Part shown: one piece after another, positions 41,797 through 56,123 of the stretch
Layout: each line of letters opens with the position of its first letter
How positions within the stretch are numbered: the first letter of the stretch is position 1
From: Margaritifera margaritifera
Taxonomy: Eukaryota > Mollusca > Bivalvia > Unionida > Margaritiferidae
NCBI GenBank assembly: GCA_029931535.1
Contig: JAQPZY010001628.1
Coordinates: 4,292,501 to 4,356,500 of the forward strand
Length of the DNA: 64,000 nt
Direction of reading: 5' to 3'
The notes under the pieces: model-generated
What the model was told of the DNA's origin: nothing
Seen by the model: the letters and a program-made list of their open reading frames with translations, nothing else
Databases searched by the model: none
Program-made: the position numbers and the translations under genes

Positions 41797-44700
41797 CTAG
41801 TGGTCATATGTCAGCGTTGTGATGCCGTCAGGAGCTATCCATTTTCTAGTGTCCAGAGGGCTCAGGCTCATCTTGTTTATGCGGTAGACCCCATATTGTG
41901 GTGGTCGTTGCGGATGTCGATCATTGTGTGGTGACACTCCACGTATAGGCTGTGCAGGAGATATACTTTTACTACCGTCCGTGAAATGATTTTAGCCTTG
42001 CAAATCTCTGCTTGCTTCGCAAGCAAAATGCTGTACATCTTTGGGCGGAGACCGACGAACTCTGCAATTAGCTGCCCGGCGCCCTCTTTGTTAAACTTGC
42101 CTACGATCTTCTTGTTGGCCGTTCTGTAGAGTGGGTACTCACGTGGGTATTCGCTAGTGTCGTATAGGGTGGCATCTTCAGTATCGCGAGATAGACATCG
42201 GCGGTCTCAATCTGCAGGCTGTCGGTGTTCGTATATAGCAGGGCCGCCTTGTCTCCGTACCTGGCCTTGATGTTGATATAGTACAAGTCGTACATCAACA
42301 GCTTACTCAGGTCGAGGGTCGCCTACCCCTTGTAGATGGGGCGGTTTAACATTTTAAATGTACGGCAACGAGGTTGCCATCAAAGATTTTCCTCAATTGA
42401 AAGGATGAGTCGGCAAGCATGCGGCGCAGCTTGTCTTCCTCATCCACAGGCCTCATAAGATCCACCCAGATCCGCTTCCGTAGGTTCTCCACAATCTTCC
42501 AAAATACTGAGTTGCTCATCAGCTTGAATACATCTATTTCAAACTCTCATGTCACGTTGGTCCTGAGATTAGTGTTGAGCTGTATGTATGGGGCCATTGG
42601 TGGGCTTTGGTTAAACTCTAACGTTCTGTGAACCTTGGTTACGCACATTCCAAGCTGTATATACAACTGTGGGTTTCGTTAGCGAACCACATATTGCTCC
42701 TTTTTTCGTAAGCTTGGAACGAGTTTTACGCTTTCAGTGAACTTATCACCCAGTTCGCTCACTAGATCGCACTGATACTCGCTCAGCCAATCCCCTTGAA
42801 CAATCAAAGCCTCAGGAGCCAGCGGATAGACTCTATGCGAGTCATAAAACTCCTCTGGATAGTCGATGTCTTCTTCAAGAATGTATCCTTTTAGCGAATC
42901 AACAGATATGGTGGTAATCTGGCTAACAAAGTTAGCTGGATCTCGCGAGTCAACTCACTTAAAGCCGCCAGTTGGTAGACTCTGCAGGTAGGTTATCCAG
43001 CTATTTGGCTTTCCGCTGTCATAGTCGCCACACACTGGGTTGTTCGCTTTCGCATGACTACAGCTCACCATCAAAATACCACCACGGATTCCCTTCTCAA
43101 TAAACAGGTGCATGTTGATGTATGTCAGCATCTCAAGCTTGACATCAGTCTTCTTCAGAAGGGCGTTCCAGCTCATACTCAGAGAACTATAATGGTGTTG
43201 GAGCGAGGTGTCGCGAAATGCTTCAAACACGTCCTCTAGTAGAAGCACATCAATCTTGAGGCAGAGGTCGTGACAGTTGCTGATGGTTTTGTAGCCAAAG
43301 GTCTTCCACACGCTCTGGACATGCTCACAGTAGTTTTAGGAACGCCTCCTTAGGCATGTTGGCAGCCAGTCTTCGAGGCTGCTGTTCATAAACTGAAGGC
43401 TGTCAACAAACTGCAATTGATTTGGTGAGAATGTAATGAACTTCTCCATGTTGTTTGAAATGGCGCTTAAATTTTTCGTCGATGCTGTTCCGATGGCCTC
43501 CATAATGGGGTGACCATTATAGCCGCGCATATTATGAATCCCAACAGGCACCTTTATTTTTTCTGGTTAGATTCGTAGCTTGAGATTGAATGCTTAATGG
43601 ACGTCTCTGGGGTATTTTCCGATAGAATGGCAGTGGTCTCGCACGTGGACGTGGTCAAGTTTCTTGCCACAGACGTGGCAGTCATTGGCGTTCTTAAAAG
43701 CCTGTTGTTGTCTTCACTCAACGCCATTTTCTCTGATCTCTTCTAGCTCAAGCTCTAGAATTTGGACGAAATTGGCGACAGCCTTATTACCACGGTATAA
43801 GACTGGCTCATTGGATATTACATCACAGCGGGCGACTATATGGCAAAAGCCATATGGGACCTGGTCAGCAATGTTTTGCGTGTTGCCTTCACTTGGGACG
43901 TTCGCCGTTCAAAGTCCGCATAGATGATGTATGGAACACACATCTGACGATCGTGGTTCTGGAAGGCTAGGATAGCGCTTGCGCTGCCTTCTTCCGGTAA
44001 CGACACTCGCCTTGACTTTTGGCTTATACCGTCTTTAGTGTGGCATTCCAATAGGTCTGTCCGGCTAAAGACGTGTAGGCAGCGGCGCCTTTTTATTTTT
44101 GTGTTTGTTTCGCTTGTATAACATAAGGCTTCGGTCTTTCATACAGACGTAGTGGCACTTTTCTGCTTCAACAGCCCATACCGTGCTTGGAATCAGCAAT
44201 AGGTCTACAGTGTGCGGCCTGACTTCTTCGCTAATACGCAGCGGGTAGAGGCCATCTTTCTAACCAAAGACATTAACCGGTATAGTTTCATTGCGGCGCT
44301 AAACAAAATTGTAATATCACTAAGCTTGACAGGAAAGGCAATGCCCGTATAGTCAAGCTCACCCAGGTGTAGAGCTGATATAATAGCCCATTCAAAACAA
44401 CGATTATCGGTCTTTTTCACATTAATAACTGACCGCTCTCTTATACATTTTGGTGTCATAATGTAGCTCCGGCCTCCAAATGGGCGGTACTGCGACACAC
44501 CAATGGCAAGCGCTTCACAGCGGGCAAATGCCAATCCGGACCCCTGGCGCATGTAATTTTCAATGCTCTTCGGTATGATTGCTTTAGCTTGGCCAAACCA
44601 TCTGCTCGATCTCATTGCTGCACAGTATGATGGCTTCATGAATACGAAAGTAGGCTGTCACACTAGTGCTTGCCATCTCGGTTCTTTATTGTAAACGTTT

Positions 44701-44819
44701 TCTATGCCGGGCATGGCTTTCTCAAGCTGTGCCGTTAGGACGAGGCCAAACTTTAAGCCCCTTGGTGCCATACCATTAAGAAATGCTTCCATGGAAACAT
44801 TTGGGAAGTTTTCAGGCAT
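41797..44819 (-). pseudogene. Protein-primed family B DNA polymerase of a Polinton/adintovirus-like element, broken
   Basis: About 3.0 kb, matching a polymerase of roughly 1000 residues. In order on the minus strand: N-terminal region with CFEWAIISALH (about 44400); exonuclease motif I IIYADFE (about 43925); a zinc-binding-like CHVCGKKLDHVHVRDHCH (about 43630-43685); exonuclease II region HNMRGYNGH, with N where D is expected (about 43520); LLLEDVFEAFRDTSLQHHY; IEKGIRGGILMVS (about 43075); motif B region NSVFWKIVENLRKR (about 42500); motif C YTNTDSL (about 42225); and a C-terminal FVGLRPKMYSILL (about 42040). The motif A block between ITYL and SLPTGGF is deleted, and the first Asp of the DTD motif is Asn. 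More than ten stops and frameshifts confirm a fossil. It would have replicated the linear element from a protein primer. Confidence 0.92.
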
Positions 44820-45564
44820 TTTCTGCCTTTGTAGTAAAGAAATTCATAGGACCAATAGCAGGATTTTTTTTTTGAAAATACTTTTTATCGAAACAAAAAC
44901 AGTGGCGTTTTATTTCTGTCCCATTTTTGCATAATTTTTAATTCGTTTGAATCGATACAACTTGCAAAATTGATTTCAAAATGTGAAATAATCTTTTATT
45001 TTACGCCTAGTAATTACCATTTTTCAAATGATATTTTGGTTTTCATGATTTTTAAAATTAGACAGTTTAAAACACTAAACGCAATATGCTATAAACTTTG
45101 TTAACAAATTATATCAAAGTCCTATGAAATTACAAAAGCTCATGTTGTGACTGGGACAAGAACAGATTCATATGACATATGACAGTATTAAACATGTAGC
45201 TATATAGACTATCATTTTAGGAATGAGATTAGATATAATTCCTATGTACTGACGGTTTGTTCGCATGTCCCTTGAGGTTAATATTCGGTTTCATTTTTAA
45301 AGAGTTAATAAATGCTGAATTATTTTCTCAATTATGCAGCCTGCCAGATTATATATTAGCAGCTAACTCATTAAAACTTCAAAGCAACCGTTTGTTCCAG
45401 ATTATAAGCAAAATTATTGAAAACAAGAGACCTATTTTAAATTCTTTATTTTGCGTAAGACAAGGTTCATAAATACACAGTGCTATGTGAGTTCAGTACC
45501 GAAGTAGTCTTTAAATGTTGATATCATTATACGTAGATTCTACTTTTTTCATTTGCATACTTGT

Positions 45565-45568
<4 letters not shown>
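44820..45568. other. AT-rich sequence beyond the polymerase
   Basis: Composition drops to AT-rich just past 44860, so the element's right end should lie within about 100 bases. I could not find a terminal inverted repeat or target duplication. The 71-codon frame at 45257 has no motif. Confidence 0.4.
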
Positions 45569-45619
<51 letters not shown>

Positions 45620-45620
45620 G
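45569..45620. repeat. (AG)n microsatellite
   Basis: Pure AG tract of about 23 units ending in GTGAG. Confidence 0.97.
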
Positions 45621-45984
45621 ACGTACCATATAGCTATACTATAATATGGTTTACATACATGTTGGGAAACAAAAAAACAAAAACAGAAAAAATAAATTGC
45701 AAGAACAGTCATTTTCTCTCAGGATTGGGAGTATCCTTGAGAGGCTTACATTTCTTTTCTATCTTACTTGATTTATTTTGCTGAAAACATATGCTTTTCT
45801 CGTTGTCGTATCGATCACATAGATTCTAGCGAAAAACTTCAATAAAAGGAAGTATTTGAGCAAATTTGCATGCATAAATAAACTATTTTGCTCAAAATAA
45901 TATTAAATTAACCAGCTCCTTGTCATTAAATCACACTCAAAGAAAAGGGTAAATAAGTCGACATTTAATTAAATTTTATTTTAT
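45621..45984. other. AT-rich spacer
   Basis: Nothing recognised. Confidence 0.4.
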
Positions 45985-46484
45985 TTGAAAAAATCCTGGA
46001 GTTTTCCAAAGAAATACTGTACATACATGCATTCCCAAAATAAGTAAAGCATATTCTCTTCGGTCATTCTACAGAAATCGCACATTGATGTGCAACGGAT
46101 TTTACATTTATATAAAAATTTCTTGGATGCAACAATACGCATGAGAAACTTGTATTGAAAAGTTCTTAGTTTTGTATCCAGGGTACATTCAAACTGTATC
46201 TCGTCAATAAACTTCCAGTTAAAATGATGGATTTTGAATATGACTTCCCATACTTTATGTGATATTATTACCGATTCACTTTGCTCTATCTTATATTTAT
46301 AAAGAAGAATTATATGCATTTTTTTGCTTTCATGAGCATTACTTTTTGGCTCGTTTCTAACAGAGGTTACCCAGTCTCTTGAAATACAAGAAACCAGTAT
46401 GTGATATTTTGAAAAATTGGATGTATTTATTGAGTAATGACTACGTATTTCATTTAAACTAAACAATCTATTTTCTGCGAAGGA

Positions 46485-46490
<6 letters not shown>

Positions 46491-46572
<82 letters not shown>
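46491..46572. repeat. (TA)n microsatellite inside LINE family B
   Basis: About 41 TA units separating two LINE-coding pieces. Confidence 0.97.
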
Positions 46573-46576
<4 letters not shown>

Positions 46577-47329
46577 CCCTATGTATTTAATTGCTTTTCC
46601 TTTCCAATCTCGGTATACTAACAGTTGTCTTCAGTGTATAATGTTATCGAAAGGTTGCTCCAGAGTCAGTGGTATATTTTCTTTGTAATTGAAAAAGCAC
46701 CATGCTTCTGATATCTGTTTGTAAAAACTGTTTATATTCATGCTATGAATTTTATGTGTTGGGCAATTTCTCTTAATCAAAAAAATCACTGCCAATTTCT
46801 TTTTTATTTCAGGTGCAAATATTTTCCAAATGTCACCATTCTCTATAGTTCTATATACCCAACTCGCTTTCATTGTGTGAATAAATAAATCTATATCTAG
46901 CATTTTTAAGTCACCCTCACCATAGCTATTTACGATGTGTGTTTTTTTTTCTAGACACGACATCCGTTTTAGAAGCCCATTTAAATAAAAAATATTTGAT
47001 TTTATTAGCATAATCTTCTCAGTTTGGTAGAACCATCATTGGTAATATCAATTTAGGTATTGCAATTTTTGTTACTACTGTTATTTTACCTATCAAAGAC
47101 AAATTTCGCCTTTTCCATTTCTCAAGGCATGCATAGAGATATCTGAGCTTTGAATATAGATTCGGTTCGTGTAATAAATTTAGGTTTGTGTAGAATGCTA
47201 TCTCTAAAGTTTTGGTACTCAGCGGAGTCTATCTAAACGGTTTACTAGAATTTTAGTTGAAATGTGTATTTCTTCCTAAGGAGCCTATTCATAATAAGAT
47301 GCATTTTGTTTATTTTAATGCAAGTCCCG

Positions 47330-47825
47330 AAATGTTTCTGAACCCATCAAAGATATGTACTACTGTACTAAAACCTAATTCTGAACTCATCAAAGATATG
47401 TACTACTGTATTAAAATCTAATTCTGAGTCCATCAAAGAAATTTACTACTGTATTAAAATCTAATTCTGAACCCATCAAAGATATTTAATACTGTATTAA
47501 AATCTAATTCTGAACCCATCAAAGATATTTACTACTGTATTAAAACCTAATTCCGAACCCATCAAAGATATTTACTACTGTATTAAAACCTAATTCTCAA
47601 CTCATCAAAGATATTTACTACTGTATTAAAACCTAATTCTGAACCCATCAAAGATATTTACTACTGTATTAAAACCTAATTCTGAACTCATCAAAGATAT
47701 TTACTACTGTATTAAAACCTAATTCTGAACTCATCAAAGATATTTACTACTGTATTAAAACCTAATTCTGAGCCCATCAAAGATATTTACTATTGTATTA
47801 AAACTTAATTCTGAACCCATCATAT
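47330..47825. repeat. Minisatellite, 43 bp unit, about 11 copies, inside LINE family B
   Basis: The unit is CTAATTCTGAACCCATCAAA then GATATTTACTACTGTATTAAAAC. It lies exactly between the FADD box and the following RT segment (FRNISGLAL-like at about 47315). Because 43 is not a multiple of three, each added unit shifts frame. Confidence 0.93.
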
Positions 47826-48233
47826 ATTATGGTAGCATCGTCTGCAAACAACGTTTGTTTAACCTCTATTTTCTGAAGCATATAACCTTTAATGTCTCCC
47901 TGTGTTCTGATCGCATTAGATAGAAGTTCAACTGATAATATAAATAAATAAGGGGATAGTGGTCAACCTTGTTTTACCCAACGTTCTAAAGGAAACAGCT
48001 CCGAAAAGTAATCATTAAGTTAATACACAGCTGTAAGAAAGACGGACGCAGTTAAGGAAATTAGTGACCCACATTAAGAAATGCAAGAGTTTTGTACATG
48101 AACGAATGGTACAAAATGCCATAGGATTTTTCAAAAATTAGCAAAAAAAGAGGAGAGCTGGAGAATCTGTTTCTTCTGCATGTTCAAGAACATCTAAAAG
48201 CAGCCGAATATTTGGACCTATGTATCTGTTTTA

Positions 48234-48365
48234 ATAACACATGTCTATCATGAATAACACTAGGGAGAATGTTCTTTAATAACAAATGTCTATCATGAAT
48301 AACACTAGGGAGAATGTTCTTTAATAACACATGTCTATCATGAATAACCCTAGGGAGAATGTTCT
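48234..48365. repeat. 45 bp unit x 3 inside LINE family B
   Basis: The unit begins TTCTTTAATAACACATGTCT and includes ATCATGAATAACACTAGGG. It encodes, in frame, three successive copies of LKNILPxVIHDRHxL, a segment normally present once in the RT. Confidence 0.93.
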
Positions 48366-48567
48366 TTAGTCTGTTTGCAATGGCTTTACTGACAATTTTA
48401 TAGTATATATTCAGTAAACAAATTAGTATCCAATTAGATAAATCAGTCAAATCCATTTCCCGCTTTGGGATTAGCGATATTCTACTAACATTCTGTACAT
48501 TATACATATATAACGACAAACAAATATTACAATAAGATATTACTGGAAGAAAAAAAGGACATCGTTC

Positions 48568-48569
<2 letters not shown>

Positions 48570-48651
<82 letters not shown>
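48570..48651. repeat. (AG)n microsatellite
   Basis: About 41 AG units between LINE family B and LINE family C. Confidence 0.97.
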
Positions 48652-48654
<3 letters not shown>

Positions 48655-48835
48655 TGACCGTTGCAGGAACAAGTAATGCAATCTATTGTGACTGTCAATT
48701 CAAGAGATCTAGAAAGGCCTTGAAGGATTTAAAAGTGGAATCGTAAAATAAAGTTTCTTATTTTGAAACAGTTAGATAGAAAGCTTAGTTTCTTTTATAT
48801 AAGTTTGACTTATATGAAATAAACACGAATTTTCA

Positions 48836-50110
48836 TTCAGACAAATCCGATAACCCATTTAACAGAGTGTCTCTAGTCAATGGTAGTAAACGCTGATTAA
48901 GGCTTTTATGACAGTAGCAAAGTTTGTACAATTTACGCCGGTCTGCAGGCCAGCCGATTTCCTTATATATATTTTGAGCAGATGCACTTCTCGTTAGACC
49001 AGACACAGTTCTTCCGGCTTCAAGTTGCAATTTTTCTAATTTGAGAGTCTCTTCAGCCGTACAGCCATCCCAGACGACATAGGTATATTCAAGCAAAGGT
49101 TGAATATAGGTGAAATATATTCTTTCAAGAGTTTTTTCTAGAACATTTGTATTTACGTGTTTTAACGATATTGATCATTTTTTAGGCAGATGCAAACAAG
49201 TTATCGATATGTTGTGCCCAATTACCAAAGGTACTAGAAGTAACTCCAAGATGTTTATGTCTGTCGACGAAAGGTAAGATCTCATTTTTAAATTTTATTT
49301 TAGGAAAGGCGGGTTCCAATTTACCCGAAACTAACAGTACTTCAGTTTTGGTAGTATTGACGTCTACCAGCCATTGTTTTCACCAAATATCAATGGTATT
49401 TAAATATGTATTTAGTATATATTCTATTTTATTTGTGTTTTAGACGCATGTGATAATGAGCTATCGTCTGCAAAGAGTCTTGTCGTGCTCATTAGATCAA
49501 CACCTACGTCGTTGATGTAGACAATAAATAATAACGAGCCTAATGCAATGAATAATAACGGGCCTAATACAGTATTTACAAAGACACTTTGAGCCCTGCT
49601 AGTTAAATAGTCTGTGATCCAATCAACACAACGAATATCGATGCCGTAGTTCTAATTTCACAAGCTTTGCTACTTTCATAAAATTCTATATGGCACATCT
49701 CCCTTGTATCTTTCTGAGCCATAATGCCGCTATTTTTTTAATTTATGTATTGGCCCTTTGTGCCACACATGGCCAAATGTTTAAAAATATAACAGAAGAC
49801 CACACACGTCTTTCTTGTCAAGGGAAGTGCATGTATTAGGATATAAGTATATGAGCTGGAAAACAGTTGAGTTTATGGGAATAAATCGCGATTAATGGAG
49901 ATAAAAGAATATTCTGTGTAAATGAGTGTGCCCATGTTTAAACACGATTCTTTTTAACACTTTCCCAACACAACTTAGTAATGAGATTGATCTGTAATTC
50001 GAAGGATCACTTGAGCTACCCTTTTTGTACATTGTCATTACGTTTGCTATTTTCCATAAGGTCGGTTATGATTTTGTGTCTAAAGACATGTTATAGAGTA
50101 CACAGAATGG
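48836..50110 (-). pseudogene. Jockey/CR1-like LINE polymerase remnant, family C
   Basis: Minus-strand pieces in order: RT entry (WKIANVMTMYKKGSSSDPSN, about 50000-50060), the catalytic FADD box (TRLFADDSSLS, about 49455-49490), and a C-terminal open frame of 87 codons (48833-49096). That frame has LEYTYVVWDGCTAEETLKLE, KLQLEAGRTVSGLTRSAS and YKEIGWPADRRKLYKL. Frames shift between the pieces. The 3' end abuts family B, so these two minus-strand LINEs are stacked or nested. Confidence 0.82.
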
Positions 50111-50114
50111 TTTG

Positions 50115-50120
<6 letters not shown>

Positions 50121-50165
<45 letters not shown>
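50121..50165. repeat. (AG)n microsatellite
   Basis: About 22 AG units just 5' of the RT of LINE family C. Confidence 0.97.
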
Positions 50166-50171
<6 letters not shown>

Positions 50172-50639
50172 CATGTGTTTACTAAATTATGCCTTCGTTC
50201 TTTATAATTTATGACAGAGTCAGCCCTAAATTAATTGAGCAACAACATAAAGTAAAGCCATCACAGTGACAAATAGGGAACGGGAGTGGTGATTATAGAC
50301 ATGGAAAAAACATTTAAGATGTATTCAAAAATCAGGATTATACATACCCGTTAGATAAATGAATGAAATCTTTGCATATGAAAGTACATAATTATACAAA
50401 AAGTCAATATAACCAAATCAAACTTTAGAACAGTTCTAATACATAAAAGCACACCCCCTAATTTGAAACAATTTTACTATATACGATTATACATCAATGT
50501 GGGCCAAGTCCTGGACCTGATTGCTTAATGTCCGTGTTGAAAGTTAATTGTATAATTGTATAATGTAGTAAAGTAAGTTAGCATATTCACCTCAATGAAA
50601 TTGTGAGATGTGACTCTCGATGACCACATCCATTTCGTC

Positions 50640-51430
50640 ATCGACATCATACAACACTCTGTCCTTTAAAATACAGCTTTTCATTCTGACATAACTTCTG
50701 CCACTGAACGCCTTGGTCACCTCCATGTATCCAGCAACTAAATTTTCCAGTCAGATCGACCCTTGATTATCTTCGTCTTCGGGTTCCAGTCCTTCATTTT
50801 AATTATCTTCTTCATGATAGTGTCTCTCATAGCAATACTTCTCGATTTCACGATGATGGGATTTGGACCTGCTGTATGATTGTTCTTCCTGTGCAATCTA
50901 TGTGCAATATCTATGTCGTCTTAGAAGAACTGGATACTTAAAGCCTCTGAGTTGACATCTGTAACCACCTGTGCAGTAGCTTCTCCTTTTTTCTTGTAGA
51001 TGCCAACGCCTTTCATGTTGTTTCGGGGAGAATATTGTTCATTCCTGTTGTCATGTTTTAAGGCAACTTTTGACTTTACTTTACTGCCTTTTGTATTCCT
51101 CAGACAGATTGGAAATCTTCTTTTCAAGAACCTTTGCGCGGTTTTCCAGATTTGTACACTGGCTCTCAAGATCTATAATACGGGCATCGTGCTGCTCTGA
51201 CATCTTTTGCACATTATCCTTAATTTCTCCCTCGATAAATCTTTTGAAGTCGTTCATTACTGACTCCATCAACTTCGAGAGCTTCTCATTCACCGATTCC
51301 TGCAGTTTTTTTCTGCATAGACTAGAAGAGAGCCTTGGATGGAAGATTCTCACGGCGAGTTTTCACATCCTCTAGTGCGTTCATCGTTTGGGACATCTCA
51401 AGCCTAGGTGTTTGTTGACACATTATGATG
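50640..51430 (-). pseudogene. LINE ORF1-like protein with coiled coil, broken
   Basis: A 90-codon minus frame (51081-51353) has heptad-like leucines and charged residues (EKLSKLMESVMNDFKRFIEG, then CTNLENRAKVLEKKISNL), a coiled coil. The next frame (50921-51169) has NEQYSPRNNMKGVGI, matching the phrase that follows the coiled coil in LINE ORF1 proteins. A third piece (about 50740-50900) reads IDIAHRLHRKNN and PIIVKSRSIAMRDTIMKKI. These would bind element RNA as trimers. It lies 5' of LINE family C on the same strand and may be its ORF1. Confidence 0.7.
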
Positions 51431-53315
<1,885 letters not shown>

Positions 53316-53633
53316 TCTTAAACATGATTCCATAACCACAAAACAAAGTGCGAACAGACTTATCATCTAAACTGAACTTAGGCAAAATACTAGAATAATC
53401 ACTTTATATTTTTCTTGGCTACATTTTGATACATTTAATAGCAATGCCCACCTGTTTATATTTTGCTATGCGTATACATGTTGAAATTTACTGATGTGCA
53501 AATTTGCTTTTGCATTACCAAAGGGAATGGTGCATATTTACACACCATGCAACGTACGTATAGAAATCCGTTCCCATGATCCAATTTCCATAGGTATGCA
53601 CATACACATACGTTGTAGATGTGCACACGTATG

Positions 53634-53636
<3 letters not shown>

Positions 53637-53711
<75 letters not shown>
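53637..53711. repeat. (TA)n microsatellite
   Basis: About 37 TA units. Confidence 0.97.
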
Positions 53712-53713
<2 letters not shown>

Positions 53714-54431
53714 ACATAGTTGGTACACTTTACGTATAGTGTATGCAATTTAATATTTTCGATATGTTGATATGTTACCATATCACTTTATGTGAATCTG
53801 ATTGGTCCAAATAAGCCCATGAAATTCTTGCGCAGTATTCTCTTTACTGATTGGCTGCGACCGTGGGAATTTTCCTCACCCCACCTTCTGGAATCTTTAT
53901 ATTTTTACTATTACTATCAACATTTTGGCGGCCATTTTTCGAATCGATTCCATGAGGGGCATTGAGAGAATAAAAAGGTTAGGTATGTATGAATAAGGCA
54001 AATTTACCCCACAGGGGAACGTTACAAATACAATTAATAGTATCGGTCAATGGATAGAGGGATGGAGGGTCAAAATGTAAAACTAGAACATGAGTACATT
54101 TTACTTACCCCTAGTACTAATATTAATATTCCTACTTTGTGGACCATGTCGAGGCTACGACATCTTAGCTACCCGCTCCCAGGACAAGCGTGGTTTAAAT
54201 GTTAACCATAGGAGTAAATAAACTAACCTGTGTTTAGAGAACAATGTGGACAAATGCCGGTCTCCCAACTGACAGAAAGTTTTCCAACTACAGCATCCAT
54301 CCAAATCAAATAATGCAAATATCCGGTCACAAAAAACATTAAATCTTGAATAACTATTACACACAGTTACACCTGTATAATCTATCCAAACTTCTTCCAC
54401 TAACATAAAACCTATGTGATAAACAGAATCC
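53712..54431. other. Unassigned
   Basis: No supported gene. GCGGCCATTTTT at about 53929 resembles a YY1-type site, but without a gene nearby I give it no weight. Confidence 0.35.
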
Positions 54432-54532
54432 GAAATTTATGAAATTTGTTGAATAATTTCCAGCTTTTGCTCATCAAGGCTCGCAAAAGCTGGCAATTAT
54501 TTAACTCGTATTATAAATTCAATATTTAATCA
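54432..54532. mobile_element. Palindromic mini-element, copy 2
   Basis: Hairpin with CCAGCTTTTGC and GCAAAAGCTGG around TCATCAAGGCTC, extended by AATAATT/AATTATT and GAAATTTAT/ATAAATTC outer repeats. It is related in reverse orientation to 30405-30510. It ends 20 bases before the second solo LTR. Confidence 0.55.
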
Positions 54533-54552
54533 TTACCCGTTTGAGATTATAT

Positions 54553-55341
54553 TGTTATGTATGATGTTTATATAATATTATAAATATTTTAGGAAGTTAT
54601 ACATGTTTCCTGACTTTAATATTTGCTCAAACCTTAATGTTATGTATAAGGTTTACATGTTTAGCTATTGTCCTTGAATTGGGTTGTTTACTTAGTATTT
54701 GAGTTCAAGGACGGTTTTGGTAAACAAGTTGTTTATTTAACTTGAGGTTAAGGTTGCTTTTATTTACAGTTAAACTGTAAATTGCCATTGAAATTGCTGT
54801 TTTCTCTCAGGTAGACGAGAACGTTCTAGAACAGTTGAGTGTTAAAAGTCACATACACCATTTAATTTTCAAGAACATTCTGTCATGTGACCTATCTTTA
54901 TATATATACCATGTCTAGTCAACAGTTTTTAGTTTCGACCTTACCATCAGTCTATAAGGAGCCATTACAGTTGTTAAAAATTATTCCAAACTCAGAGAGA
55001 GGAATTATTTGTTTCTAAAGGTTCACTTGATTTACTTATAGTGCTTGAACTTATTCAAATATATTCTGGGGGACTTCATTTTGGCACATCAGCACATCAA
55101 AAACTACCGGCACATCAGGACATTCAAGGCTACTGAAATTCAATTGGAACATTCTATATTTAGGACTTGTGATTAGGACACTTAGGATTATTTGATTATT
55201 TGGAATTGTATTACTCGTTATTGTATGTGTCTTTTGATTTTCGTTCTAATTATATAGAAATACATTTGCTTGTTGATTTTTACTTGATTCGTTGGTTTCA
55301 CTTTCTTTCTGTTACATTTTTCTTAGACCACATAGTCGTAA

Positions 55342-55343
<2 letters not shown>
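54553..55343 (+). mobile_element. Solo LTR (Gypsy-like), copy 2
   Basis: It begins TGTTATGT and ends GTCGTAACA. The last 100 bases match those of the LTR at 30758-31817 (TTGTTGATTTTTAC, GGTTTCACTTTCTTT). A TATATATA box at about 54899 is followed by CAACAGTTTTTAGTTTCGAC, a likely transcription-start region. The 791 bp length equals copy 1 once its 206 bp duplication is removed, within about 60 bases. The right flank is a TA microsatellite, so a target duplication cannot be judged. No internal genes. Confidence 0.62.

Positions 55344-55403
<60 letters not shown>
55344..55403. repeat. (TA)n microsatellite
   Basis: About 28 TA units starting directly at the LTR end. Confidence 0.97.
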
Positions 55404-55406
<3 letters not shown>

Positions 55407-56123
55407 ATTATGAACAACATGTGAAGCCCTTGTCGTTAAATTGTACATGAGTTAAGATAAAACTTATATTTTCTTCGTCAAGGCTAAATTGAGAAGTTTC
55501 CATTTAAAAATGTCAAAAAATATTTCGTATTTTCCAGATACACATCAATAATTATGGACACCAGAAATGATTTGCTTAAGATGCTCTGATTAGAAAACAC
55601 GCATACCTATAGGTAAGGCCTCTTTTTAAAAAAAAAACTATACGTAAGGTCTCTTTAAAATAAACCGATACGTAAGGCCTCTTTAAAAAACACCTATAAG
55701 TAAGGCCTCTTCAAAAATAACTTGAGGGAAAATTGCTAATGATTAATACAAACCAGGGCTTATTTTTGAGTATGTTAGATTTCCAATACATACGGCCACA
55801 TTCTGGTTGATTTGAAGCCGATTTGTAGATAACCTTATAACCGATTTCTTTTTTACAATCTGATGATCATCCACACTATTCTTCTACATTGTGAAGCAGG
55901 TCTGCCACATCAACCTCGTACGTCCTCAGGGAAGAAAGGGAGACGCATACACACAAAATGACATTTCCATTAAGCTGTCAGATGAAACCGACAGTCTTCA
56001 ACAGTGTACAGTAGAATGTGAAAATAGATTCATTATTCTCAATTTATACATAAATCAAAGACACATAATTTTGCGGTCATTGGATGGCACTATTGGCTAA
56101 ATAACAAGACGATGATAAATTAA
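55404..56123. other. Unassigned with a short degenerate tandem repeat
   Basis: At about 55603-55715 a unit of roughly 32-36 bp (TAAGGCCTCTTTAAAA with CTATACG) occurs four times. Nothing else recognised. Confidence 0.5.

Larger units (their letters stand above)
45985..48510 (-). pseudogene. L1/Tx1-like LINE polymerase remnant, family B
   Basis: Minus-strand pieces run in polymerase order. RT entry ISLIPKREMDLTDLSNW (about 48430-48482) and YKIVSKAIANRLKNILP come first. The RT catalytic FADD box (LFADDATII, about 47823-47850) is next. Then come GEGDLKMLDIDLFIHTMKAS (about 46850-46915) and a C-terminal zinc-finger-like region CKIRCTSMCDFCRM with LFWEC (about 46040-46110). The body is interrupted by a 45 bp x 3 duplication, a 43 bp minisatellite right after the FADD box, and a (TA)n tract. 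The two open pieces (45981-46466 and 46631-47011) flank that TA tract. It is dead. Confidence 0.82.

Noticed and set aside
53925..53945. A promoter with a YY1-type site
   Set aside because: A single short match with no gene or transcript evidence beside it.
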